NCBI GenBank assembly: GCA_006969625.1
Contig: CP030885.1
Coordinates: forward strand, 2,739,430-2,803,429
DNA: 64,000 nucleotides
Source of the DNA: Rhodospirillaceae bacterium
GTDB lineage: Bacteria; Pseudomonadota; Alphaproteobacteria; Kiloniellales; DSM-21159
Direction: 5' to 3'
Positions 54,768 to 63,321 of this stretch are shown here, piece after piece (within the stretch, counting starts at the first letter, position 1; every line of letters starts with the position of its first letter). The notes under the pieces are model-generated. The model saw nothing but the letters and a program-made list of their open reading frames with translations. It ran no database searches and had not been told where the DNA came from. Position numbers and translations under genes: made by a program.

Positions 54768-56768
54768 CTACTCGAACTCGATGATCGCCTGGTCGACCGA
54801 AAGGTTGTCGCCTGGCGCGGCGTGCAGCTTGGCGACCTTGCCGTCGCGCTCGGCGCGCAGGACGTTTTCCATCTTCATCGCCTCGACCACCGCCAGCTCC
54901 TCGCCGGCCTTGATCTCCTGCCCCTCGGCGACGGCGAGCGAGACCAGCAGGCCGGGCATCGGCGAGAGCAGGAAGGCGCTCATGTCCGGCGGCACCTTCA
55001 CCGGCATGAGCGCCGCCAGCTCCGCCAGGCGCGGGCGCAGCACCAGGACGTCGACGGTGGCGCCGTCGTGGGTCAATTTCCAGCGCGGCCCGGCGGCGTC
55101 GACCTGAACGGTGATCGGCAATCCGTCCAGCCGGCCCTGGAACAGCGGCTGACCGGGCCGCCACTCGCTTTCGATGTGGTGACGGCCGCCGTCGTACGCG
55201 ACCGCGAAGCCCTCGCCCTCGACCGTCACGGTGGCGGCGTGCGGATCGCGCTCGACCATCACCGTGCGGCGGATCGGGCCGAGCGCCTGCAGGCTGGGCG
55301 GCGCGCCGAGGTCGTCGCGAGCGGCGATGCCGGCGTTGCGCTGCTCGGCACGGAGCTGCAGCACGGCAGCGACCGCGACCAGGCGGTTGCGCTGGACGTC
55401 CGGCAGGGCGCGGCCTTGGAAGCCCTCGGGGTACTCCTCGGCGATGTAGTTGGTGGTCAGCCGGCCGGCCTGGAAGCGCTCGGCCGCCATGACGGCGGAC
55501 AGGAAGGGAATGTTGTGGTTGACGCCGCGGATGTAGAAGGCGTCAAGGGCTCGGCGCATTTCCTCGACCGCCGCCTCGCGGCTGTCGCCCCAGGTCGCCA
55601 GCTTGGCGATCATGGGATCGTAGAACATGGTGATCTCCGAGCCCTCGCCGACGCCGGTGTCGACGCGCACAGCCTTGCTCTCGGTCGGTGCGCGGTACTG
55701 CACCAGGCGGCCGATCGAGGGCAGGAAGTTGCGCACCGGATCTTCGGCATAGACGCGCGCCTCGATCGCCCAGCCGTCCAGCTTCACCTCGGACTGGCCG
55801 AAGTCCAGCTTCTCGCCGGCGGCGATGCGGATCATCCACTCCACCAGATCGAGGCCGGTGATCATCTCGGTCACCGGGTGCTCGACCTGCAGGCGCGTAT
55901 TCATCTCCAGGAAGTAGAAGTTGCGGTCCTTGTCGACGATGAACTCGACCGTCCCGGCGCTGGTGTAGCCGACCGCCTCGCACAGGGCGACGGACTGCTC
56001 GCCCATGCGCTTGCGGGTCTCCGGGTCGATGAAGGGGCTCGGCGCCTCCTCGATCACCTTCTGGTGCCGGCGCTGGATCGAGCACTCGCGCTCGCCGAGG
56101 TAGAGGGTGGTGCCCTGCCCGTCGGCCAGCACCTGGATCTCGATGTGGCGCGGCTGCTCGACGTACTTCTCGATGAAGACGCGGTCGTCGCCGAAACTGG
56201 AGCGTGCCTCGTTCTGGGCACCGCGGAAGCCCTCGACCACCTCCTGGTCGCTGCGGGCGATGCGCATGCCCTTGCCGCCACCGCCGGCCGAGGCCTTCAG
56301 CATCACCGGATAGCCGATGTCGCGGGAGATCTCGACCGCCTGCTCGCCGGATTCGATGATGCCCATGAAGCCGGGCACGGTGCTCACCCCAGCCTCGGCG
56401 GCCAGGCGCTTCGACTCGATCTTGTCGCCCATCGCCGCGATGGCGCCGGCCGGCGGGCCGATGAAGACCAGGCCGGCAGCCTCCAAGGCGGTGACGAAGT
56501 CCGCCTTCTCCGAAAGGAAGCCGAAGCCCGGATGGATCGCCTGGGCGCCGGTGTCCTTGGCGGCCTGGATGATCCGCTCGGCCCGCAGGTAGCTCTCGGC
56601 GGCAGCCGAGCCGCCGATGTGCACCGCCTCGTCGGCCATGCGCACGTGCAGGCCTTCGGCATCGGCGTCCGAATAGACAGCGACCGTGGCGATGCCCATC
56701 CGCCGGCAGGTCTTGACGACGCGACAGGCGATCTCGCCGCGGTTGGCAATCAGGATCTTCTCGAACAT
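54768..56768 (-). CDS. Acyl-CoA carboxylase biotin-carboxylase/biotin-carrier subunit
   Basis: A 666-residue alpha subunit of an acetyl-, propionyl- or methylcrotonyl-CoA carboxylase. Biotin carboxylase N-terminal domain MFEKILIANRGEIACRVVKT, ATP-grasp with ASAGGGGKGMRIA, then BC C-domain, a linker, and the biotinyl domain with Lys632 in VEAMKMEN. The carboxyltransferase beta subunit is not in the window, which is unusual since it is often adjacent. Propionyl-CoA carboxylase (PccA) is the most likely identity by length. Confidence 0.85.
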   Translation of the reverse strand: MFEKILIANRGEIACRVVKTCRRMGIATVAVYSDADAEGLHVRMADEAVHIGGSAAAESYLRAERIIQAAKDTGAQAIHPGFGFLSEKADFVTALEAAGLVFIGPPAGAIAAMGDKIESKRLAAEAGVSTVPGFMGIIESGEQAVEISRDIGYPVMLKASAGGGGKGMRIARSDQEVVEGFRGAQNEARSSFGDDRVFIEKYVEQPRHIEIQVLADGQGTTLYLGERECSIQRRHQKVIEEAPSPFIDPETRKRMGEQSVALCEAVGYTSAGTVEFIVDKDRNFYFLEMNTRLQVEHPVTEMITGLDLVEWMIRIAAGEKLDFGQSEVKLDGWAIEARVYAEDPVRNFLPSIGRLVQYRAPTESKAVRVDTGVGEGSEITMFYDPMIAKLATWGDSREAAVEEMRRALDAFYIRGVNHNIPFLSAVMAAERFQAGRLTTNYIAEEYPEGFQGRALPDVQRNRLVAVAAVLQLRAEQRNAGIAARDDLGAPPSLQALGPIRRTVMVERDPHAATVTVEGEGFAVAYDGGRHHIESEWRPGQPLFQGRLDGLPITVQVDAAGPRWKLTHDGATVDVLVLRPRLAELAALMPVKVPPDMSAFLLSPMPGLLVSLAVAEGQEIKAGEELAVVEAMKMENVLRAERDGKVAKLHAAPGDNLSVDQAIIEFE

Positions 56769-56850
56769 CGGCCCCCGGTCACCCCGCTGGAAAACTGCGG
56801 ATCAGGTTAGAGCCCGCCGGGCCGTTCGCTGTCAACCGAAGCGCGCAGCC

Positions 56851-58137
56851 TCAAAAGCGCCCGGCCGCGTAGGGCGAAAGGTCGATCGGCGGGCGCCGGC
56901 CGGCGACCAGGTCGGCCACCAGCGCACCGCTGCGCGCGCCCAGGGTCAGGCCGAGGTGGCCGTGGCCGAAAGCGAGGATGGCGTTGGCCGCCGCCGGGGC
57001 CGGCCCCAGCACCGGCAGGGAGTCCGGCAGGGACGGGCGAAAACCCATCCAGCGGCTGGCGTCGCGGGTGTCGAGCTGCGGGAAGAGCCGGCGGCCGCGG
57101 GCCGCCAGCACCTGCGCCCGGCGCCAGTCCGGCGGCGCCCGCAGCCCACCCATCTCGACGGTGCCGCCGAGACGCAGGCCGCCGGCCAGCGGCGTGCAGG
57201 CCATGCCGAACTCGGTCGAGTAGACCGGGCGCGACAGCTCGATGTTCGGCGTCGGCAAGGTCAGGTGGTAGCCGCGTTCGGTGTCGAGCGGCACCTTGGC
57301 GCCGAGCCGCCGCGCCAGCTCCTTCGACCAGGCGCCGGCGGCGACGACCACGGCGTCGCAGGCGAGCGTGTCGTCGGTCGTCTCCACCGCCTCGACCCCC
57401 GCCGGCCCCAGGCGGAAACCGGTGACATCCCGGCGCAGGAGCCGCCCGCCGTCGCGCTGGACCGCCTCGGCCAGCGCCAGGACGAGGCGGTAGTTGTCCA
57501 GGACGTGGCCGACGTCGGGATAGTAGAAGCCGCCCGCCAGGTCGCGGTCGAGCGCCGGTTCGAGTTGGCGCATCTCCGCCACTGACAGCTCGGCCACCTC
57601 GACGCCGCGCCGGCGCTGCAGCTCGGCGAGCGGCCTGTAGCCGGTCAAGCCGGCCTCGGTCGTGTAGGCGCCGATCCAGCCGCGGCGCACCAGCATCTCC
57701 TCGGCACCGATCTCCGCCAGCAGCCGCCGATAGGCGGGAATGGAGTCCTCGAGCAGCGCCGCCAGCGCCATGGAGATTTCCTCGACCCGGCGCGGCTGGC
57801 TGGCGGCGAGAAAGCGCAGCAGCCAGGGCACGAGCTGCGGCAGGTAGCCCCAGCGCAGGGCCAGCGGCCCCATCGGATCGGCCAGCATCCTCGGCACGCG
57901 GCGCCAGATGCCGGGCGTCGCCACCGGCAGGACGGATTCGACGGCCAGCACCGCGGCATTGCCGAAGGAGGCGCCTTCGCCGGGCGGGTTGCGGTCGACC
58001 AGGGTGACGGCATGGCCCTCGCGCTGGAGGAAGCGCGCGCAGCAGACGCCGAGGATGCCCGCGCCGACGACGACCACGTGCTTCGGCGCAGCGGGCGCAG
58101 GCGAGTGTGGCGACACCGAGGGAGGGCTCGAAGGCAT
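56851..58137 (-). CDS. FAD-dependent D-amino acid dehydrogenase (DadA-like)
   Basis: A 428-residue flavoprotein of the DAO family. The dinucleotide-binding motif is HVVVVGAGILGVCCARFLQR, and C-terminal FGHGHLGLTLGARSGALVAD completes FAD binding. A DadA-type enzyme oxidises D-amino acids with a quinone acceptor. A start inside the first 17 residues is possible. No alanine racemase is adjacent. Other amine substrates cannot be excluded. Confidence 0.85.
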   Translation of the reverse strand: MPSSPPSVSPHSPAPAAPKHVVVVGAGILGVCCARFLQREGHAVTLVDRNPPGEGASFGNAAVLAVESVLPVATPGIWRRVPRMLADPMGPLALRWGYLPQLVPWLLRFLAASQPRRVEEISMALAALLEDSIPAYRRLLAEIGAEEMLVRRGWIGAYTTEAGLTGYRPLAELQRRRGVEVAELSVAEMRQLEPALDRDLAGGFYYPDVGHVLDNYRLVLALAEAVQRDGGRLLRRDVTGFRLGPAGVEAVETTDDTLACDAVVVAAGAWSKELARRLGAKVPLDTERGYHLTLPTPNIELSRPVYSTEFGMACTPLAGGLRLGGTVEMGGLRAPPDWRRAQVLAARGRRLFPQLDTRDASRWMGFRPSLPDSLPVLGPAPAAANAILAFGHGHLGLTLGARSGALVADLVAGRRPPIDLSPYAAGRF

Positions 58138-58195
58138 GCAAATGTTTCAGGACCGTGACAGATGCGCAGGGGTGTGCCGCGCCCCGGCGGCCCGG

Positions 58196-58936
58196 TCAAG
58201 CGGTGCCAAGCCCCAGGATCTGCGTTAAACGTTTACGGGCCGATGGCAGATCGCGGTTCTGCGGCTCGAACACGTTCTTTGCGAGAAAATACTCGGTGAT
58301 CTGCAACCCCTGCGCCACCTCGGCATCGCCGCCGCCGCCCCGCCCGACAAGGAATCCGGGCAGCGGCAGCAGGCGCTCGGCATAGGGCTCCCCAGCGGCC
58401 AGCGAGACGGCGCGGCCGGTGCGCGGACTGACGTAGGCGAGCTGGTCGTTGGCGCCACCGGCGGCACAGCGTGCCAGGTCCAACCCGTAGCCCAGATCCC
58501 TCAGCAACAGCAGCTCCCACTGTACGTAGACCTCGCGCCAGTGGGCACCGCTGGTCGCGTCGCCGGCCAGCGCGGCGATCAGGGCCAAGACCCCATGATA
58601 GGTCGCCGGATGGGGCGCGCGCTCGGGCAGGGCGCGCTCGCAGAGGGCGGCGGCGGAGGCAAGGGCCGCCAGACGGGCGCGGTCGTCCATCACCGTCGCG
58701 GCATGGGCGCCGGTCAGCTCCAGGGTCAGGTTGCCGATGTGCTCGGCCAGGCGCGCCGACCAGCGGGCGCTGACCGCGTTGCCGGGCTGCAGCACCGGGC
58801 GCATCTGCCGCCCTTGCCCGCCGCGCACGAAGCCGGCATGCCGGCCATGCCGCTCGGTCAGCAGCGAGACCACGGCTCCGCTCTCCCCGTGCGGCCGCGC
58901 CTCGAGCACGATCGCCTCGTCGCTCCACTCCAGCAT
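58196..58936 (-). CDS. recO: DNA repair protein RecO
   Basis: A 246-residue RecO protein that helps load RecA at gaps with RecF/RecR. The N-terminal OB fold reads WSDEAIVLEARPHGESGAVV then SLLTERHGR; the C-terminal helical region has ERLLPLPGFLVG. The start MLEWSDEAIVLEARP at 58936 fits the family. A LysE-family gene is inserted between it and era, while the wider order rnc-era-recO is conserved. Confidence 0.93.
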   Translation of the reverse strand: MLEWSDEAIVLEARPHGESGAVVSLLTERHGRHAGFVRGGQGRQMRPVLQPGNAVSARWSARLAEHIGNLTLELTGAHAATVMDDRARLAALASAAALCERALPERAPHPATYHGVLALIAALAGDATSGAHWREVYVQWELLLLRDLGYGLDLARCAAGGANDQLAYVSPRTGRAVSLAAGEPYAERLLPLPGFLVGRGGGGDAEVAQGLQITEYFLAKNVFEPQNRDLPSARKRLTQILGLGTA

Positions 58937-58967
58937 GGCGGAATCATAGGGACGAGATGGCAGAAGG

Positions 58968-59594
58968 TCAGGGCATGTCGTTGCGTGCCGCGACCAGCCT
59001 GAGACCGGCATAACCGAAGAAGGCCGCGACCACGGCTTCGATACCGCGTCGGGCGCGGCGGTAGACCGCGCGGACCGCTGGCCGCGCAAAGGCCAGGGCA
59101 TAAGCAGCGTAGATCGCGCCGCCAAGGACGGCGCATGCGGCCGTGGTCACGAGCAGCGCTGCCGTGCCGGTGCCCGCCTGCATGCCCAGGGCAAGCACCG
59201 CCATCCAGGCCAGGACGGCCTTCGGGTTGGTCAGATTCAGCAAGAGGCCGCGGCCGAACAGGCGTCCGCCTTCGCCCTGCAGCGTCGGGACATGCTCCGG
59301 CCGTGGCGCAATGGCGCTGCGCGCGGATAGCCACGCCAGATAAAGCAGATAGGCACCGCCGGCCAGGCGCAAGACGAAGAGTGCGGTGGCCGACTCGGTC
59401 AAAACAGCGCCGAGACCCGCCGCCGCCACGACGCCCCAGAAGGCCAGCCCCAGGGAGAGGCCCAATCCGGCCCAAAGCGCGGCGCGCGTGCCCCGTGCCA
59501 TCGCGGTCGTCGATACGGCCAGGGTCGCAGGCCCGGGCGAGGCGGCCGCGACGAGGAATGCCAGCAGAGATGTCCAGATATCGGCCTCGATCAT
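58968..59594 (-). CDS. LysE/RhtB-family amino acid exporter
   Basis: A 208-residue, six-span membrane exporter. The N terminus LLAFLVAAASPGPATLAVST contains the family SPGP motif, and NLTNPKAVLAWMAVLALGMQ is the second signature. It would export amino acids or small amines. It interrupts the era-recO pair, suggesting later insertion. Confidence 0.9.
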   Translation of the reverse strand: MIEADIWTSLLAFLVAAASPGPATLAVSTTAMARGTRAALWAGLGLSLGLAFWGVVAAAGLGAVLTESATALFVLRLAGGAYLLYLAWLSARSAIAPRPEHVPTLQGEGGRLFGRGLLLNLTNPKAVLAWMAVLALGMQAGTGTAALLVTTAACAVLGGAIYAAYALAFARPAVRAVYRRARRGIEAVVAAFFGYAGLRLVAARNDMP

Positions 59595-59618
59595 GTCTCG
59601 CCTCCATCGGCGGAAGCT

Positions 59619-60527
59619 CTACGCCTGCCAGTCGAGGCCCCACTCGCGATAGCGGGCGGGGTCGTCGATCCAACGCTCGCGCACCTTGACGAAGAGATAG
59701 AGATGGACGGGCCGACCGAACAGCGCCTGCAGTTCCGCCTGGGCCTGTTCGCGCACCTTGCGGATGGTGCGCCCGCCGGCGCCGATGGCGATGCGCTTCT
59801 GGGCCTCGCGTTGTAGGTAGACGGTCTGGTCGATCTTGACCGAGCCGTCCTTGAACTCCTCCCAGGCCTCGGTCTCGACCGTCAGGCTGTAGGGCAGCTC
59901 CTGATGCAGGTTGAGGAACAGCTTCTCGCGCGTCACCTCGGCGGCGAGCAGGCGCATCGGCAGGTCGGAGACCTGGTCCTCGGGAAACAGCCAGGGCCCT
60001 TCCGGCGCCTGCTCGCTCAGATAGTCCAGCAGGTCCTCGACCCCGTCGCCGCCGAGCGCCGAGATCATGAAGGTGCGTTCGAAGCCACCGAGGCGGTTCA
60101 TCTCCTCGGCCAGCCCCAAGAGCTGTTCGCGCGGCACGGCGTCGATCTTGTTGAGCACCAGGACCCGCCGGCGCGCCTTTTCTGTCAGCCCCTTGACGAT
60201 CGCCTCGGCCGCTTCGTCGGGATGCCGGCGCTGGGCGTCGAACAGGTAGACCACCAGGTCGGCGTCCTGCACGCCCGCCCAGGCGGCCGCCACCATGGCC
60301 CGCTGCAGCCGGTCCTTCGGCGCGAAGATGCCGGGCGTGTCCATGAAGATGAGCTGGGTGCCGTCGCGCAGGGCGATGCCGCGCACCCGGGTGCGGGTGG
60401 TCTGCACCTTGTGGGTGACGATTGAGACCTTCGTCCCGACGGCGCGGTTCAACAGAGTGGACTTCCCGGCGTTCGGCGCGCCGACAAGGGCGACGACGGC
60501 GCAGCATGTTGCCACCGGCGCGCTCAC
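59619..60527 (-). CDS. era: GTPase Era
   Basis: A 302-residue GTPase needed for 16S rRNA maturation and 30S assembly. G1 is GAPNAGKSTLL, G3 DTPGIF, G4 NKID, and the C-terminal KH domain has IGAGGRTIRKVREQAQAELQ. It starts with GTG at 60527, overlapping the rnc stop by four bases; the longer upstream frame lacks similarity. Confidence 0.97.
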   Translation of the reverse strand: MSAPVATCCAVVALVGAPNAGKSTLLNRAVGTKVSIVTHKVQTTRTRVRGIALRDGTQLIFMDTPGIFAPKDRLQRAMVAAAWAGVQDADLVVYLFDAQRRHPDEAAEAIVKGLTEKARRRVLVLNKIDAVPREQLLGLAEEMNRLGGFERTFMISALGGDGVEDLLDYLSEQAPEGPWLFPEDQVSDLPMRLLAAEVTREKLFLNLHQELPYSLTVETEAWEEFKDGSVKIDQTVYLQREAQKRIAIGAGGRTIRKVREQAQAELQALFGRPVHLYLFVKVRERWIDDPARYREWGLDWQA

Positions 60528-61225
60528 CCCACCGCCTCCAGCTCCGCCAGCAGCGCCGCCGCCGCGGCCTGCTCGGCCGCGCGCTTGGACCGGCCCTCGG
60601 CCTCGGCGCTTCGGCCGTCGCCGAGCGTGACCCGCAACGTAAAGACGGGCGCATGGTCGGGGCCGCTGCGCGCCACCTCTTCGTAGCACGGCAGCGGCAG
60701 GCCCAGCCCCTGCGCCCACTCCTGCAGGCGTGTCTTGGCATCCTGTGGCGGCGTCAGGTCGGCCTCCAACAGCGGTGCCCAGATCGGCTCGACCAGTCGG
60801 CGCGCCGCCTCCAGCCCGCCGTCCAGGTAAAGCGCCGCAATCACCGCTTCGCAGGCGTCCGACAGGGTCGCCGGGTTCTCGCGCCCGCCCGACTCCTCTT
60901 CGCCGCGTGACAGGCGCAGGTGCGGCCCCAGGTCGAGGCCGCCAGGCCCAGCCACCTCAGCCAGGGTCTCGCGCCGCACCAGGGCGGCGAAGCGCTTGCC
61001 GAGCGCCCCCTCGTTCTCGTGCGGGAAGCGGCGGTAGAGCAACTCCGCGACCAGGCAGCCGAGTACGCGGTCGCCCAGAAACTCCAGGCGTTCGTAAGAC
61101 TCGACGCCGCCGCCGGCGCGGCTGGAATGGGTCAGCGCCCGCGCGAGGTGTCCCGGATCGGCGAAGGCGTGGCCCAAGCGGGCGGCCAGGTCGGACGACG
61201 GCGCTGCGGCGCTAGTGGATGCCAT
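60524..61225 (-). CDS. rnc: Ribonuclease III
   Basis: A 233-residue double-stranded RNA endonuclease. The catalytic signature YERLEFLGDRVLGCLVAELL and SDACEAVIAALYLDGGLEAA carry the metal-binding acidic residues. A C-terminal double-stranded RNA-binding domain (about 155-230) is complete. It overlaps lepB by 14 bases and era by four. It may process the rplL-rpoB hairpin noted at 1.8 kb. Confidence 0.97.
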   Translation of the reverse strand: MASTSAAAPSSDLAARLGHAFADPGHLARALTHSSRAGGGVESYERLEFLGDRVLGCLVAELLYRRFPHENEGALGKRFAALVRRETLAEVAGPGGLDLGPHLRLSRGEEESGGRENPATLSDACEAVIAALYLDGGLEAARRLVEPIWAPLLEADLTPPQDAKTRLQEWAQGLGLPLPCYEEVARSGPDHAPVFTLRVTLGDGRSAEAEGRSKRAAEQAAAAALLAELEAVG

Positions 61226-61955
61226 CGAACAGCCGGCCCCAGCGGATGGCGAAGGGCCACTTCCAGACCTCCCAAAGCCGCGCCGAACCGTCGAAGGAGA
61301 AGAACAGGAACTCGGCGCGGCCGACCAGGTTCTCGCGCGGCACGAAGCCGACGAGCCGCTGGGCGCGGCTGTCCTGGCTGGAATCCCGGTTGTCGCCCAT
61401 CGCGAAGTAGTGCCCCTCGGGAACCCGGTAGACGGGCGTGTCGTCGAAGGGCATGTCGTCGCCGCGCTCCCAGATCAGGTGGCGGCGGCCGTTCGGCAGG
61501 GTCTCGCGATACTCGGTGACCGTGCCGACCATGCCGGGGACGACGCTTTCGCCCAGCTTCTCGCGCTTCACCGCCTGCCCATTGATGTGCAGGACGCCGC
61601 CGCGCACCTGGATCTCGTCGCCCGGCAGCCCGACGATGCGCTTGATGTAGTCGGTGCGGTTGTCGGTCGGCAGCTTGAAGACGGCCACGTCGCCGCGCTC
61701 GACATCACCGCTCAGGACGCGGCCCTCGAAGGGGATCAGGCCCCAGGGCAGGGAGTACTGGCTGTAGCCGTAGGAGAACTTGGAGACGAAGAGGTAGTCG
61801 CCGACCAGCAGCGTCGGCAGCATCGAGCCCGACGGAATGTTGAAGGGTTCGTAGGCAAAGGTCCGCAGCACCAGCGCGATCAGAACCGCATAGACGATGG
61901 TCTTGACGGTTTCGAAAAAGCCTTCGCCGGCGCTCTTCTTCGCCATGGAACTCAT
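61212..61955 (-). CDS. lepB: Signal peptidase I
   Basis: A 247-residue inner-membrane protease that removes signal peptides. One N-terminal span (VKTIVYAVLIALVLRTFAYE) precedes catalytic Ser44 in NIPSGSMLPTLL and Lys105 in DYIKRIVGLPGDEI. The start may be ATG at 61955 (MSSMAKK) or at 61946 (MAKK). The order acpS-lepB-rnc-era is typical of alphaproteobacteria. Confidence 0.96.
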   Translation of the reverse strand: MSSMAKKSAGEGFFETVKTIVYAVLIALVLRTFAYEPFNIPSGSMLPTLLVGDYLFVSKFSYGYSQYSLPWGLIPFEGRVLSGDVERGDVAVFKLPTDNRTDYIKRIVGLPGDEIQVRGGVLHINGQAVKREKLGESVVPGMVGTVTEYRETLPNGRRHLIWERGDDMPFDDTPVYRVPEGHYFAMGDNRDSSQDSRAQRLVGFVPRENLVGRAEFLFFSFDGSARLWEVWKWPFAIRWGRLFDGIH

Positions 61956-62011
61956 ATCTCGCTGCCTGGAGCTGGGGGGCGGCTGGGACGGTCGGGCGGC
62001 AGCATATAGCG

Positions 62012-62422
62012 CTAGTCGGCGCGCGTGGGAACCGCGGAGATGATGACCAGCGCCTGAGCCAGCGGATAGTCGTCGGTGATGGTGACGTCGATCTGCGCTT
62101 CGGTGCCCGGCGGCAGCAGCTCCGCCAGGCGTCGCGCGGCGCCGCCGGTCAGCGCCATGGTGGGCTTGCCGGTCGGCAGGTTGACCACACCCATGTCCTT
62201 CCAGTGCACGCCACGGCGCGGCACGCCGGTGCCGAGCGCCTTGGCGCAGGCCTCCTTGGCGGCGAAGCGCTTGGCGTAGGTCGCCGCCTTCAGCCGCCGG
62301 CGTTCCGCCTTGGCGACCTCGGTCTCGGTGAAGACGCGACCGGTGAAGCGGCCGCCGAAGCGCTCCAGGGTGCGCTCGACCCGCCGAATGTCGATCAGGT
62401 CGTTGCCGATGCCCACGATCAT
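62012..62422 (-). CDS. acpS: Holo-[acyl-carrier-protein] synthase
   Basis: A 136-residue enzyme that attaches phosphopantetheine to acyl carrier protein. Magnesium-binding [16 protein letters not shown] and [14 protein letters not shown] are both present. It starts with ATG at 62422, 14 bases after pdxJ, and ends 56 bases before lepB. Confidence 0.96.
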   Translation of the reverse strand: MIVGIGNDLIDIRRVERTLERFGGRFTGRVFTETEVAKAERRRLKAATYAKRFAAKEACAKALGTGVPRRGVHWKDMGVVNLPTGKPTMALTGGAARRLAELLPPGTEAQIDVTITDDYPLAQALVIISAVPTRAD

Positions 62423-62436
62423 GGCGACGGCAGTGC

Positions 62437-63210
62437 TCAGGCGGTGCGCGGGCCGAGAGCTTCGGCGCGCGCCTTGTCCATCACGGCGCGCATCCGCTTG
62501 ATCGCCGAGTCCAGGCCGCTGAAGATCGCCTCGCCGACCAGGTAGTGGCCGATGTTGAGTTCCACCACATTGGGGATCGCCGCGATCGGCGGCACGGTAT
62601 CGAAGGTCAGACCATGGCCGGCGTGGCATTCCAGGCCGAGTTCTTCGGCCATGGCCGCCCCGCTGCGCAGGCGCTCCAGTTCGGCCAGGGTCTGCTCGGC
62701 CTCGGGACCGTGCTCGATCCAGGCCTCGCAGTAGGCGCCGGTGTGCAGCTCCACCACCGGGGCGCCGAGCCGCTTGGCCGCCTCGAGTTGCCGTCCCTCG
62801 GCATCGACGAACAGCGAGACGCGGATCTCGGCCATGCCGAGTTCGTCGACGAAGCGGCGCAGGGAATTCATTTGCGCAGCGGCGTCCAGGCCGCCCTCGG
62901 TCGTCACCTCATTGCGCTTCTCCGGCACGATGCAGGCGGCGTGCGGCCTGTGGCGCAGGGCGATCTGCAGCATCTCGTCCGTCGCCGCCATCTCCAGGTT
63001 CAACGGCAGCGCGATCTTCTCCGACAGCGCGGCGATGTCGTCGTCGGAGATGTGCCGGCGATCCTCGCGCAGGTGTGCGGTGATGCCGTCCGCCCCGGCC
63101 GCGGCCGCCAGCAGCGCGGCACGCAGGGGATCGGGGTGCAAACCGCCGCGCGCGTTGCGGATGGTCGCCACGTGATCGATGTTGACACCCAGCCTGAGGC
63201 GCTCGGGCAT
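62437..63210 (-). CDS. pdxJ: Pyridoxine 5'-phosphate synthase
   Basis: A 257-residue TIM-barrel enzyme that makes pyridoxine phosphate from deoxyxylulose phosphate and aminoacetone phosphate. Hallmarks are [37 protein letters not shown] and [19 protein letters not shown]. It supplies the PLP used by the aminotransferases in this window. The start at 63210 ([12 protein letters not shown]) is the family start. Confidence 0.97.
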   Translation of the reverse strand: MPERLRLGVNIDHVATIRNARGGLHPDPLRAALLAAAAGADGITAHLREDRRHISDDDIAALSEKIALPLNLEMAATDEMLQIALRHRPHAACIVPEKRNEVTTEGGLDAAAQMNSLRRFVDELGMAEIRVSLFVDAEGRQLEAAKRLGAPVVELHTGAYCEAWIEHGPEAEQTLAELERLRSGAAMAEELGLECHAGHGLTFDTVPPIAAIPNVVELNIGHYLVGEAIFSGLDSAIKRMRAVMDKARAEALGPRTA

Positions 63211-63321
63211 GTCGCGCCATCCTCCGTCAGGGATTTCCAGTCGTAGCCCTAAATTAGGGCCGATCGTCGCATCTGGCAAAGGATCCGCCCACAGGGCTGC
63301 AATGCGGCCTCGGACGCAGCG

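Noticed and set aside
54768-56768. Pyruvate carboxylase
   Set aside because: Too short and lacks the central carboxyltransferase domain; the biotinyl domain follows the biotin carboxylase part directly.
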